From contig CAXMOP010000015.1 of NCBI GenBank assembly GCA_964195155.1, positions 11,170 through 75,169 of the forward strand: 64,000 nucleotides of DNA, read 5' to 3'. Each line of letters opens with the position of its first letter. Positions within the stretch are counted from its first letter, which is position 1. The position numbers and the translations under genes were made by a program. Below, one piece after another: positions 51,402-58,494 of this stretch. This DNA is from JACZST01 sp964195155 (GTDB taxonomy: Bacteria > Actinomycetota > Acidimicrobiia > Spongiisociales > UBA5794). The notes below the pieces were generated by a model. The model had not been told where the DNA came from, did no database searches, and saw only the letters and a list, made by a program, of their open reading frames with translations.

Positions 51402-53225
51402 TCAACGCTGCTTGTGCCGTTTCCGCTCGGACTCGGCGAGATGTCGCTTGCGGACTCTGATCGCCCCGGGCGTCACCTCGACGAGCTCGTCCCCCGCGAT
51501 CCACTCGATGGCAAGCTCAAGCGTCATCAGCCGCGCAGTCTTCAGCTTGATGGCCTCATCGGTCGAATGCGTTCGGATGTTGGTCATCTGTTTTGCCTTG
51601 GTTGCATTGACCTGCATGTCCTCAGGGCGCGATGCCTCGCCGATGATCATCCCCTCATACACGTCGACGCCGGGACCAATGAATAACTCGCCCCGCTTCT
51701 GCAGGTTGTCCAGGGCAAAGCCAGTCGACGCGCCGATCCGATCGGCAACCATCGCACCCCCTTGACGATGGGGCAGGTCGCCGACCCACGGCATCCATCC
51801 TTCGTGGTGCTGGTGGACCAACGCCGTTCCTCTCGTCGCCGTCATCAACAGCGAGCGGAACCCGATCAGGCCCCTGGCGGGCGCGGTGACGGTGACGATG
51901 GTTCGCCCGGTGTCACCGGGGCGCAGGTCGATGACCTTGCCCTTGCGCGGCGCAACCGCCTGGGTCACCGTCCCGACGTGCTCGTCCGGAACATCGACGA
52001 CCGCTCGCTCCACCGGCTCATGGGGGGCGCCGTCGACCTCACGGATAATGACCTCCGGCCTTGATACTTGTAGCTCGAACCCCTCCCGTCGCATCGACTC
52101 GATGAGCACTGCCAGCTGAAGCTCACCGCGGCCTGCGACTTCGATGACCTCCGGGGTTGCGGTGGATCCCACGCGAATCGATACGTTGCCCAGTACCTCT
52201 CGATCGAGTCGCTCCCGAATCTGGCGCGATGTCACGAACCGTCCTTCCCGACCGGAGAGTGGCGACGTGCTGACGCCGAACGTCATCCGCAGAACGGGCT
52301 CATCTACCTCGAGTCGCGGCAGCGGCTTCGGGTCGGTGGCATCGGCAAGGGTGTCCCCGATCTCCACCTCGGGGAATCCGGCCACCACGAATAGATCCCC
52401 GGCCACCCGTTCGGCAACCTCGACCCGATCGAGGTTCTCGAAACCGAGAAGATTCGTGAGGCGGCGCAACAGCGGAGGCTCCTCCTCATTTGAGTGGCAC
52501 AACGCAACCTGATCGCCGGCTCGGAGCGTTCCCTCGACGACGCGACCGATGGCAAGGCGTCCGAGGTACTCGGAGACATCCAGGTTGGTGACGAGCGCCT
52601 GCAGCGGAGCATTGGCGTCGCCCGTGGGGCCGGGAATGGTCTCGATGATCGCCTGGAACAGAGCACCGAGGTCGGCATCGGGGTCCGGGATCCCGGTTCC
52701 GCCCATCGAGCGACCCTCCCGGGCGATCGTGGAGATGATCGGGAACTCGATGTGGTGATCCTCGGCATCGAGGTCGAAGAACAGTTGATACACGTCGTCG
52801 GCGACCACATCGATCCGTGCCTCGGGGCGGTCGACCTTGTTGATCACGACAACGGCTGGCAGCCCCCGGGCCAGCGCTTTTGACAGCACGTATCGGGTCT
52901 GCGGCATGGGTCCTTCGGCGGCGTCGACCAGCAGCAAAACACCGTCGACCATGGTGAGCGCCCGCTCTACCTCACCGCCGAAGTCGGCGTGGCCCGGCGT
53001 GTCGACAAGATTGATCTTGGTGCCCTGCCACTCAACCGAGGCCGCCTTGGCGAGGATCGTGATCCCCCGCTCGCGTTCCTGGTCGTCCGAGTCCATGATG
53101 CGATCGACCCGCTTCTCATGTGCGGCGAACACACCTGCCGCTCTCAGCATGGCATCGACGAGCGTGGTCTTGCCGTGGTCCACGTGGGCGATCAAAGCAA
53201 TGTTGCGAAGGCGAGCGTCGGACAT
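51402..53225 (-). CDS. typA: Ribosome-associated GTPase TypA/BipA
   Basis: This 607-residue translational GTPase begins LRNIALIAHVDHGKTTLVDA (G1), has ERERGITILAK (G2), DTPGHADFGGEV (G3), NKVDRPEA (G4), then the EF-G-like domains and the BipA-specific C-terminal domain (DVYEGMIIGEASRPEDMQVN). It acts in 50S subunit assembly and cold or stress growth. A TACCCT hexamer lies 9 nt upstream of the ATG. Confidence 0.96.
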   Translation of the reverse strand: MSDARLRNIALIAHVDHGKTTLVDAMLRAAGVFAAHEKRVDRIMDSDDQERERGITILAKAASVEWQGTKINLVDTPGHADFGGEVERALTMVDGVLLLVDAAEGPMPQTRYVLSKALARGLPAVVVINKVDRPEARIDVVADDVYQLFFDLDAEDHHIEFPIISTIAREGRSMGGTGIPDPDADLGALFQAIIETIPGPTGDANAPLQALVTNLDVSEYLGRLAIGRVVEGTLRAGDQVALCHSNEEEPPLLRRLTNLLGFENLDRVEVAERVAGDLFVVAGFPEVEIGDTLADATDPKPLPRLEVDEPVLRMTFGVSTSPLSGREGRFVTSRQIRERLDREVLGNVSIRVGSTATPEVIEVAGRGELQLAVLIESMRREGFELQVSRPEVIIREVDGAPHEPVERAVVDVPDEHVGTVTQAVAPRKGKVIDLRPGDTGRTIVTVTAPARGLIGFRSLLMTATRGTALVHQHHEGWMPWVGDLPHRQGGAMVADRIGASTGFALDNLQKRGELFIGPGVDVYEGMIIGEASRPEDMQVNATKAKQMTNIRTHSTDEAIKLKTARLMTLELAIEWIAGDELVEVTPGAIRVRKRHLAESERKRHKQR

Positions 53226-53234
53226 GAGAAGCGA

Positions 53235-53240
53235 AGGGTA
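53235..53240 (-). promoter_or_regulatory. -10 element TACCCT upstream of typA
   Basis: Minus-strand TACCCT is 9 nt before ATG 53225. Confidence 0.5.
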
Positions 53241-53271
53241 TCGGAGCAGTGTCCTGAATCATCGCCACCCC

Positions 53272-53277
53272 TAACCT
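53272..53277 (+). promoter_or_regulatory. -10 element TAACCT upstream of ychF
   Basis: TAACCT is 25 nt before GTG 53303, and a GGAAGG purine run lies between. Unlike most promoters here, this one predicts a short leader with a ribosome-binding site. Confidence 0.4.
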
Positions 53278-53302
53278 CCTGCAACCCCTCTGGAAGGCGC
53301 GC

Positions 53303-54394
53303 GTGGGCATCCGTTGTGGCATCGTCGGTCTCCCAAACGTCGGCAAGTCGACGCTGTTCAACGCCCTGACGGGCGGGGAGATCTCCGCCGAGAACTATCC
53401 ATTCACCACGATCGAGCCGAACATCGGCATCGCCGTCGTGCCCGACCGTCGGCTGCCCCGCATCGCCGAGATCGCCAATCCCCCCTCGGTCGTGCCGTCG
53501 ACCATCGAGTTTGTCGACATCGCCGGGCTCGTCGAGGGGGCGTCACAGGGTGAGGGTCTCGGCAACCAGTTTCTCCACCACATTCGTGAGACCGATGCCA
53601 TCGCCCAGGTGGTCCGCTGTTTTGACGACCCCGAGGTGGTGCACGTTGCTGGGAGAATCGATCCGGTTGCCGATCTGGAGACGATCGACACCGAGTTGGC
53701 TATCGCCGACCTGGAAGGCGTCGAGCGCGGCATCGCCAAGGCCGGGCGCAAGGCGCGGGCGGGGGACCGAGACGCCGCACAGCGTCTCGCCGTCCTGGAG
53801 AAAGTGGAGAAACACCTCGCTACGGGTCGTTCGGTGCGGTCGCTCGAGCTCACCGATGCCGAACGCCCGATCGTGCGGAACCAGTTCTTTCTCACCGCCA
53901 AGCCGGTCATGTACATCGCCAACGTCGACGAGAACGGGCTCGCGGAGAACCCGTACGTCGATGCAGTACGCGACTACGCCGCCCACGAAGGTGCCGACGT
54001 CGTGGTGGTCGCCGGTGATCTCGAGGCCGAACTCGCCTCCCTCGATCCCGATGACCGGCTCGAGCTGCTCGGCGAGTATGGGCTGGACGAGGCTGGGCTC
54101 AACAAGGTGGTCAGGGCGGCGTATCACCTGCTCGACATCCGCACCTTCTTCACCGTTGGACCAAAGGAAGCCCGGGCGTGGACCGTCCGTGCCGGGGCCA
54201 CCGCCGCCCAAGCGGCCGGTGAGATTCATACCGATTTCGAGCGCGGTTTCATTCGGGCCGAGGTTGCATCTTTCGATGACTTCGCTGCGTTCGGCGGGGA
54301 ACAGGGAACCAAGGATGCCGGCAGGTGGCGGCTCGAAGGCCGCGACTACGAGGTTCAGGAAGGCGACCTCATGCTGTTCCGGTTCAATGTCTGA
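53303..54394 (+). CDS. ychF: Redox-regulated ATPase YchF (OLA1)
   Basis: This 363-residue Obg-family protein has G1 GLPNVGKSTLFNALT at residues 8-22, FVDIAGLVEGASQGEG (G3), and the NVDENG sequence in place of NKxD, typical of YchF, which prefers ATP. The C-terminal TGS domain ends RDYEVQEGDLMLFRFNV. It binds ribosomes in stress responses. GTG 53303 starts it, and its end overlaps the next gene by 8 bp. Confidence 0.96.
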   Translation: MGIRCGIVGLPNVGKSTLFNALTGGEISAENYPFTTIEPNIGIAVVPDRRLPRIAEIANPPSVVPSTIEFVDIAGLVEGASQGEGLGNQFLHHIRETDAIAQVVRCFDDPEVVHVAGRIDPVADLETIDTELAIADLEGVERGIAKAGRKARAGDRDAAQRLAVLEKVEKHLATGRSVRSLELTDAERPIVRNQFFLTAKPVMYIANVDENGLAENPYVDAVRDYAAHEGADVVVVAGDLEAELASLDPDDRLELLGEYGLDEAGLNKVVRAAYHLLDIRTFFTVGPKEARAWTVRAGATAAQAAGEIHTDFERGFIRAEVASFDDFAAFGGEQGTKDAGRWRLEGRDYEVQEGDLMLFRFNV

Positions 54395-54818
54395 CCTGTT
54401 CGACCTGCTTCGCTCGCTCGAGCTCCTGGTCGCCGATTACGCCGTGTTCGGCAGCGGACCCCTGATCATCAGAGGAGTCATCGAACCGGCCAATGACCTC
54501 GACGTGATCAGCCGGGGTGCGGCCTGGGCTCGGGCCGTCGAAATGGGCACCCTGGTCGAGGAGCGCGGCGTCACCATTGCCAGCCTCTTCGACGGTGCCA
54601 TCACGATCGGCACCGAATGGGCAATCGGCGACTTTGACGTCGACGCGCTGATCGACACCGCCGAGATGATCGAAGAGCTGCCGTTCGTTCGGCTCGAGCA
54701 CGTGGTGGAGTACAAGGAGATCGCCCGCCGCCCAAAGGACATTGCACACTTGCAGGCACTCCAGGACTACCTCAGGACCCGGCCCGCTCCGCCAGATAAT
54801 GCCGGATCATCGAGCTGA
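54387..54818 (+). CDS. Small nucleotidyltransferase-fold protein (143 aa)
   Basis: The sequence YAVFGSGPLIIRGVIEPANDLDVIS has the GSG(x)...DLD pattern of minimal nucleotidyltransferases, and KEIARRPKDIAHLQAL resembles their C-terminal helix. The family is AbiEii/MNT-like at best. It overlaps ychF by 8 bp, so it is translationally coupled, and its 3' end overlaps the convergent udk gene by 47 bp. Neither a toxin role nor a partner gene is visible. Confidence 0.68.
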   Translation: MSDLFDLLRSLELLVADYAVFGSGPLIIRGVIEPANDLDVISRGAAWARAVEMGTLVEERGVTIASLFDGAITIGTEWAIGDFDVDALIDTAEMIEELPFVRLEHVVEYKEIARRPKDIAHLQALQDYLRTRPAPPDNAGSSS

Positions 54819-55431
54819 CCGTTCCAACGGCGCTCGGGTTGTAGCCCTCAGGCACGATGATGTCGGCAAAGCGCTTCGACGGCTCGACAAACTGGATGTG
54901 CATCGGCCGAACCGTCGCCTCGTACTGCTCGAGCACCGAATCCACGGTCCGCTGCCGCTCGACGACGTCGCGGCGGAGCCGGCGCAGCAGCCGTAGATCG
55001 GCGTCCGTGTCCACATAAACCCGGAGATCCATCAGATCCCGCAAGGCCGGCTCGGCCAACACCAGGATTCCCTCGACCAGGATCACCGACTCGGGATCCA
55101 CCGCAACCGTTTCGTTTGAACGCGTGTGGGTGGAGAAGTTGTAGACCGGCCGCTCGACCGACTCACCGGATCGGAGACGCTTCAAGTGCTCGGCGAGCAG
55201 CGCGGTCTCCAGAGAGTCCGGGTGGTCGTAATTGATCATCGCACGCTCGTCGATGGATAGTGCGCTCTGATCCTGGTAGTAGGCATCGTGGGGCACCAGG
55301 GCGACGTGTTCTCGTCCGACGATCTCGACCACGCTGGTGACGATCGTGGTTTTGCCGGATCCGGAACCACCGGCGACTCCGATGATCAATGGTTGATCGC
55401 GGTGATCCGGCCAGTTGGCAGCGGCGTCCAT
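54772..55431 (-). CDS. udk: Uridine kinase
   Basis: This 219-residue pyrimidine salvage kinase has Walker A GVAGGSGSGKTTI near residue 20, YDHPDSLET, and the lid region RRLRRDVVERQRTVDSVLEQY. It phosphorylates uridine and cytidine. ATG 55431 has a TAGCCT hexamer 6 nt upstream. Its 3' end overlaps the convergent nucleotidyltransferase-like gene by 47 bp, with the frames antisense. Confidence 0.94.
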   Translation of the reverse strand: MDAAANWPDHRDQPLIIGVAGGSGSGKTTIVTSVVEIVGREHVALVPHDAYYQDQSALSIDERAMINYDHPDSLETALLAEHLKRLRSGESVERPVYNFSTHTRSNETVAVDPESVILVEGILVLAEPALRDLMDLRVYVDTDADLRLLRRLRRDVVERQRTVDSVLEQYEATVRPMHIQFVEPSKRFADIIVPEGYNPSAVGTVSSMIRHYLAERAGS

Positions 55432-55437
55432 GCCGCA

Positions 55438-55443
55438 AGGCTA
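55438..55443 (-). promoter_or_regulatory. -10 element TAGCCT upstream of udk
   Basis: Minus-strand TAGCCT is 6 nt before the udk ATG. Confidence 0.5.
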
Positions 55444-55465
55444 GATACCCCAGGGGTGCATCTTG

Positions 55466-56122
55466 TCAAGCGGCTTTGGTTTCGAGGGGGGTTTGGCGGT
55501 GTGCCCAGGCGGTGTCTTCGTTGTAGGTGGCTCCGTGTCGGAGGCAGCCGTGGAGGATGCCGACGAGTCGGTTGCCGAGGGCGCGGAGGGCTTGGTGGTG
55601 GAGGTCTCCTTTGGTTCTGCGCTGGTCGTAGAAGGCTCGGCATCCGGGGCTTTGGGTGAGGGAGCAGAACGCCCATTGGTCGATGGCGGCGGCGAGGCGC
55701 CGGTTGCGGATGTGGCGGGCCAACACCTTGACTGCTTCGGCTAGGTCGCTGTCACCAGCGAGGGGTCGATGGTTATGCCGGTCGGTACGGACCAGATCTG
55801 CCAACACTTTGGCGTCACCGGCATCAGACTTAGCACCCGCCAGATTGTGCCGGTCCCGGTAACGCGACACCGCCACCGGATTGATCCCATACACCTGATA
55901 CCCCGCCGCCACCAACGGTTCGACCCACAACCCCAGGTCGGTCTCGATCCCGACCACCACCTCACCCGGTTCATCAACAACCCCCGCCACCAGATCGTGG
56001 AACCCCCGAATCCCTTCCAGGCCTTCAGGGAGCCGCCGACTCGTCAACCGGCTCCCCGCCTCATCCATCACATGGACCGTTCTTGCGTAGCCAGGAGCGA
56101 TATATGGCCGTCTGCTACGCAA
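55466..56122 (-). pseudogene. Decayed IS110-family transposase
   Basis: The remaining frame of 218 codons matches IS110 (DEDD) transposases, which are normally about 400 residues. Present are VVVGIETDLGLW (the glutamate) and GAKSDAGDAKVLADLVRT (the two later acidic residues), then the extreme C terminus RRLAAAIDQWAFCSL to HGCLRHGATYNEDTAWAHR. Two parts are lost. The first about 13 residues with the first catalytic aspartate are replaced by a hairpin. The whole Transposase_20 centre is also missing; the junction lies at VLARHIRN, where a short LAR sequence could have promoted the deletion. It is not functional. Confidence 0.83.
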
Positions 56123-56130
56123 GAACGGTC
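56075..56130. repeat. Conserved-loop hairpin, copy C (inverted)
   Basis: GACCGTTCTTGCGTAGC and GCTACGCAAGAACGGTC form a 17-bp perfect stem. The 22-nt loop, read on the minus strand, contains GGCCATATATCGCTCC, matching the loops at 29378 and 57675. It occupies the place of the IS110 transposase start. Confidence 0.75.
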
Positions 56131-56149
56131 AGTGCCCCGTCCATTCCGG

Positions 56150-56225
56150 CGGTCGCTTGCGTGGTGCGGTGACTCGGTTTCTCCAGTCAGCGCCGTCACG
56201 CTGGAGGACTGCTCAACACCCTCCT
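56150..56225. repeat. CTAG-type element, 3' part only (copy 7)
   Basis: TGCGGTGACTCGGTTTCTCC onward through GACTGCTCAACACCCTCCT matches the right two thirds of the family. The left end is missing, replaced by the hairpin and IS remnant. The terminal CTAG has become CTGG. Confidence 0.75.
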
Positions 56226-56242
56226 GGGGAGCTGGCGGCCAC

Positions 56243-57007
56243 TCAGCCTGAACGAAGCGTGATGTCCCCCGACATCGTCTTGACCTTCAGTGTTGCGTGC
56301 TTGGTCGGCTCATCCTCGCTTGGCGTGACGTTGTTTCGCAGTGATCCCGACATCGTGGCTATGTCGGCTTCGATCGACATCCCGGGTGCGAGCCCGAGCG
56401 CGATGTCGCCGGACATCGAATGCGCGGTGACGGCGGGTCCGCTGAAGAGTCCGATGGTGATGTCTCCGCTTGCACTCTTGGCGGTGGTTCGGCCGCCGAC
56501 CCCGTCGACAGAGATATCTCCCGATGCCGTGGTCACGGTGAGATCGCTGGAAACCGTATCGATGCGAAGGTCTCCCGAGGCGGAGGCGCCCTGGAAGTCA
56601 CCGTCGACGTCGCCGATGAATACGTCACCGCTGGCGGTCTTGATCTTCGCCCTTTTTGAGACGTCGCCGAGCCGCACGTCGCCCGACGCCGTGGCGACAA
56701 AGAGCTCGCCGATGTCGACCGAGCCCATGATGTCGCCGCTGACGGCTTTGATATCGACGTCGGACCCTGCAGGCAACGAGACGGCGATTCGAACCTTGGG
56801 CGAGGACCAGCGGCGCGTGTCTCTTCGTTGAATCGAAACCAGGTCGCCGACCTGGGTGATGTCGAAGAGGTCGAGGCCCTGCTCCTTGCCCTCGAGGACA
56901 ACATCAATGCGCCCGGGCTCCCCCTCGTTGAGCAGGATGTCCGAGGAGGACACGACCACGAGGAGCTGCCCATGGTCGCCGATTTCGAAACTCTCCTCGC
57001 GCTTCAT
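56243..57007 (-). CDS. DUF4097 (toastrack) beta-repeat protein
   Basis: This 254-residue protein is built of repeating short beta units with the hallmark ASGDV/ASGDI/MSGDI turns (TASGDVRLGDVS, then TASGDVFIGDVD, SASGDITIGLFS). DUF4097 proteins form a beta-helix-like scaffold and often occur with stress or envelope regulators. No signal peptide or membrane segment is seen, so it is probably cytoplasmic. Its start overlaps the stop of the ribbon-helix-helix gene (ATGA). Confidence 0.88.
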   Translation of the reverse strand: MKREESFEIGDHGQLLVVVSSSDILLNEGEPGRIDVVLEGKEQGLDLFDITQVGDLVSIQRRDTRRWSSPKVRIAVSLPAGSDVDIKAVSGDIMGSVDIGELFVATASGDVRLGDVSKRAKIKTASGDVFIGDVDGDFQGASASGDLRIDTVSSDLTVTTASGDISVDGVGGRTTAKSASGDITIGLFSGPAVTAHSMSGDIALGLAPGMSIEADIATMSGSLRNNVTPSEDEPTKHATLKVKTMSGDITLRSG

Positions 57008-57447
57008 GTCTCGATGGTGCCGCTGAAGCGCCGACCGCTGGAATGATGGTGCGTCCTGCTCGTCAGCGTCTTGACAACGAAGGAGTTCACCGAGTCTCCT
57101 GACTCGTTGGCGACCTCCTCGAGGATGCCCTTGAGCTTGTCAGATAGCCGCAGGGTGATCCGGGCCTCCAGCTCGTCGGTGTCGACGGTGATCGGATCGT
57201 CGTTGTCCTCGACGGTGAGAACGGGCGTTCCTTCTTGGAGGCGAACCGACACGCCTTTGCGCGGGAGCTGAGCATCGACCTCTTCGGCGGCCTGCTCCGC
57301 CAAGCGCAACGCGGCGCGCTCGAGGGCCGGCTGGAGGGCACCGATCATGACCTCGCCGGCCCGGACCATGGCTTCGTCGTCTCCGGCGAGCCGCAGCTGT
57401 GCGCTGAGCGCTTCTTCAACCTCGGCAACGATGGCAGTGACGTCCAC
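57004..57447 (-). CDS. Protein with C-terminal ribbon-helix-helix-like domain
   Basis: This 147-residue protein has a helical N-terminal half (VEEALSAQLRLAGDDEAMVR, then PALERAALRLAEQAAEEVDA). The C-terminal segment EARITLRLSDKLKGILEEV, followed by ANESGDSVNSFVVKTLTSR, has the strand-helix-helix shape of Arc/CopG-type DNA-binding domains. It is probably a transcription regulator of its own operon; the operator at 57603 has matching spaced half-sites. GTG 57447 is preceded by GAGG. Confidence 0.7.
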   Translation of the reverse strand: MDVTAIVAEVEEALSAQLRLAGDDEAMVRAGEVMIGALQPALERAALRLAEQAAEEVDAQLPRKGVSVRLQEGTPVLTVEDNDDPITVDTDELEARITLRLSDKLKGILEEVANESGDSVNSFVVKTLTSRTHHHSSGRRFSGTIET

Positions 57448-57451
57448 GGTG

Positions 57452-57568
57452 TTACCTCGTGTGACGGCGGAGCCTGCGCAGCGTGAACTCCCTGCGCCGA
57501 TCGTCCTCGGTTCCGTGGTTGATCTCCTGGATTGCTCGCATGGCCTCTGGGCTGTTGTAGTACAACAT
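57452..57568 (-). CDS. Unannotated 38-residue peptide gene
   Basis: ATG 57568 to TAA 57452 encodes a short, very basic peptide starting MLYYNSPEAMRAIQEIN and ending RREFTLRRLRRHTR. A GAGG ribosome-binding site lies 5 nt before the ATG, and the same GAGGTAAC sequence precedes the next gene, 4 bp downstream. It sits between the operator and the ribbon-helix-helix gene. No family is recognised. The good ribosome-binding site and tight spacing argue that it is real. Confidence 0.55.
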   Translation of the reverse strand: MLYYNSPEAMRAIQEINHGTEDDRRREFTLRRLRRHTR

Positions 57569-57602
57569 GGTTACCTCTATCGATGTCCGGGTGATGCCGG
57601 GA

Positions 57603-57632
57603 TGACATTACCATGATGTCATCATAATGTCA
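57603..57632. promoter_or_regulatory. Operator with three phased TGACAT(T/C)A half-sites
   Basis: TGACATTA at 57603 (plus), TGACATCA at 57614 (minus) and TGACATTA at 57625 (minus) are spaced exactly 11 bp apart. The outer two form an inverted repeat, and ATGATGTCATCAT at 57613 is a perfect inner palindrome. It lies 35 bp upstream of the 38-residue gene. Binding by the ribbon-helix-helix protein is inferred. Confidence 0.65.
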
Positions 57633-57661
57633 CCCTGTCAAGAGGCAATTCCGACCACAGC

Positions 57662-57714
57662 CGCAAACCCAGGCAACGCAGCGTCATATAGGCGCTCCCC
57701 AGCCTGGGTTCGCG
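57662..57714. repeat. Conserved-loop hairpin, copy B
   Basis: CGCAAACCCAGGC and GCCTGGGTTCGCG pair with one mismatch around a loop containing GCAGCGTCATATAGGCGCTCC. It sits just before the TPP riboswitch, between divergent operons. Confidence 0.75.
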
Positions 57715-57737
57715 CCGGGGGGCGTTATCATGGTGGG

Positions 57738-57843
57738 GACCACCCCGGGGAGCTCGTATATCGAGCTGAGAGGGCGGCCTTGCAGCGAGAAAGCATGGCC
57801 ACCGACCCGCGGAACCTGATCTGGGTAATCCCAGCGGAGGAAG
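57738..57843 (+). promoter_or_regulatory. TPP (thiamine) riboswitch
   Basis: The THI-element core is clear: GAGCTGAGAGGG at 57763, then ACCCGCGGAACCTGATCTGG at 57806 and GTAATCCCAGCGGAGGAAG to 57843. It senses thiamine pyrophosphate. The GGAGG that would serve as ribosome-binding site for thiN lies within the conserved 3' strand, so ligand binding probably blocks translation initiation. Confidence 0.95.
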
Positions 57844-57846
57844 CGC

Positions 57847-58494
57847 GTGGACGATCTACGAGCCATCGTCTTGACGGACGGAGATCCCGTCGCGCCTCCG
57901 ATCCCGCTGCCCAGCGATGCGATGGTGATCGCCGCCGACGGTGGATTGCGCCTCTCCTCCATCCTCGGACTCCGAGTCGATGTCGTCGTTGGTGACATGG
58001 ATTCGGTGTCGCCGGCGGATCTGGCTGCGGCCGAGCAGGCCGGCGCCCGCATCGAGCGACACCCTATCGACAAGGACGCCACCGATCTCGAGCTGGCCCT
58101 CGACGCCGCCATCACCGGTGGCGCGATCGAAATCACCGTCGTCGGCGGCGCCGGTGGACGCCTCGATCACCTGCTCGCCAATGCCCAACTGCTGGCCGGA
58201 GACCGGTACGCCGCCATCCAGCTGCGCTGGTGGACCGGAGCCGAGATCGTCGTGGTCTGCGACCACATGCGACCGGCCGTGATCAAGGGAACCCCAGGCG
58301 AGCTCGTGTCGCTGGTCCCGGTCGGCGGAAGCGCCGGTGGCGTCGTCACCACCGGACTTCGGTGGGGACTCGAGGGCGAAGATCTCGGCTTTGGTTCAAC
58401 GCGGGGCGTCAGCAACGAGCTGAGCGACGACCGGGCAACCGTTTCACTCACAGAGGGAAGGCTTCTCGTGATTCAGGAACGAGCAACGCCGTGA
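57847..58494 (+). CDS. thiN: Thiamine pyrophosphokinase (thiamine diphosphokinase)
   Basis: This 215-residue enzyme makes TPP from thiamine and ATP. It has AADGGLRLSSILG, VVGDMDSV, DKDATDLELAL and the GGAGGRLDHLLAN motif, the family's substrate and nucleotide sites. GTG 57847 directly follows the riboswitch. It overlaps thiB by GTGA. Together with the transporter genes it forms an uptake-and-activation operon. Confidence 0.92.
   Translation: MDDLRAIVLTDGDPVAPPIPLPSDAMVIAADGGLRLSSILGLRVDVVVGDMDSVSPADLAAAEQAGARIERHPIDKDATDLELALDAAITGGAIEITVVGGAGGRLDHLLANAQLLAGDRYAAIQLRWWTGAEIVVVCDHMRPAVIKGTPGELVSLVPVGGSAGGVVTTGLRWGLEGEDLGFGSTRGVSNELSDDRATVSLTEGRLLVIQERATP

Noticed and set aside
54387..54818. 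Toxin-antitoxin or abortive-infection nucleotidyltransferase system
   Set aside because: No partner antitoxin or HEPN gene lies beside it; it is coupled to ychF instead.
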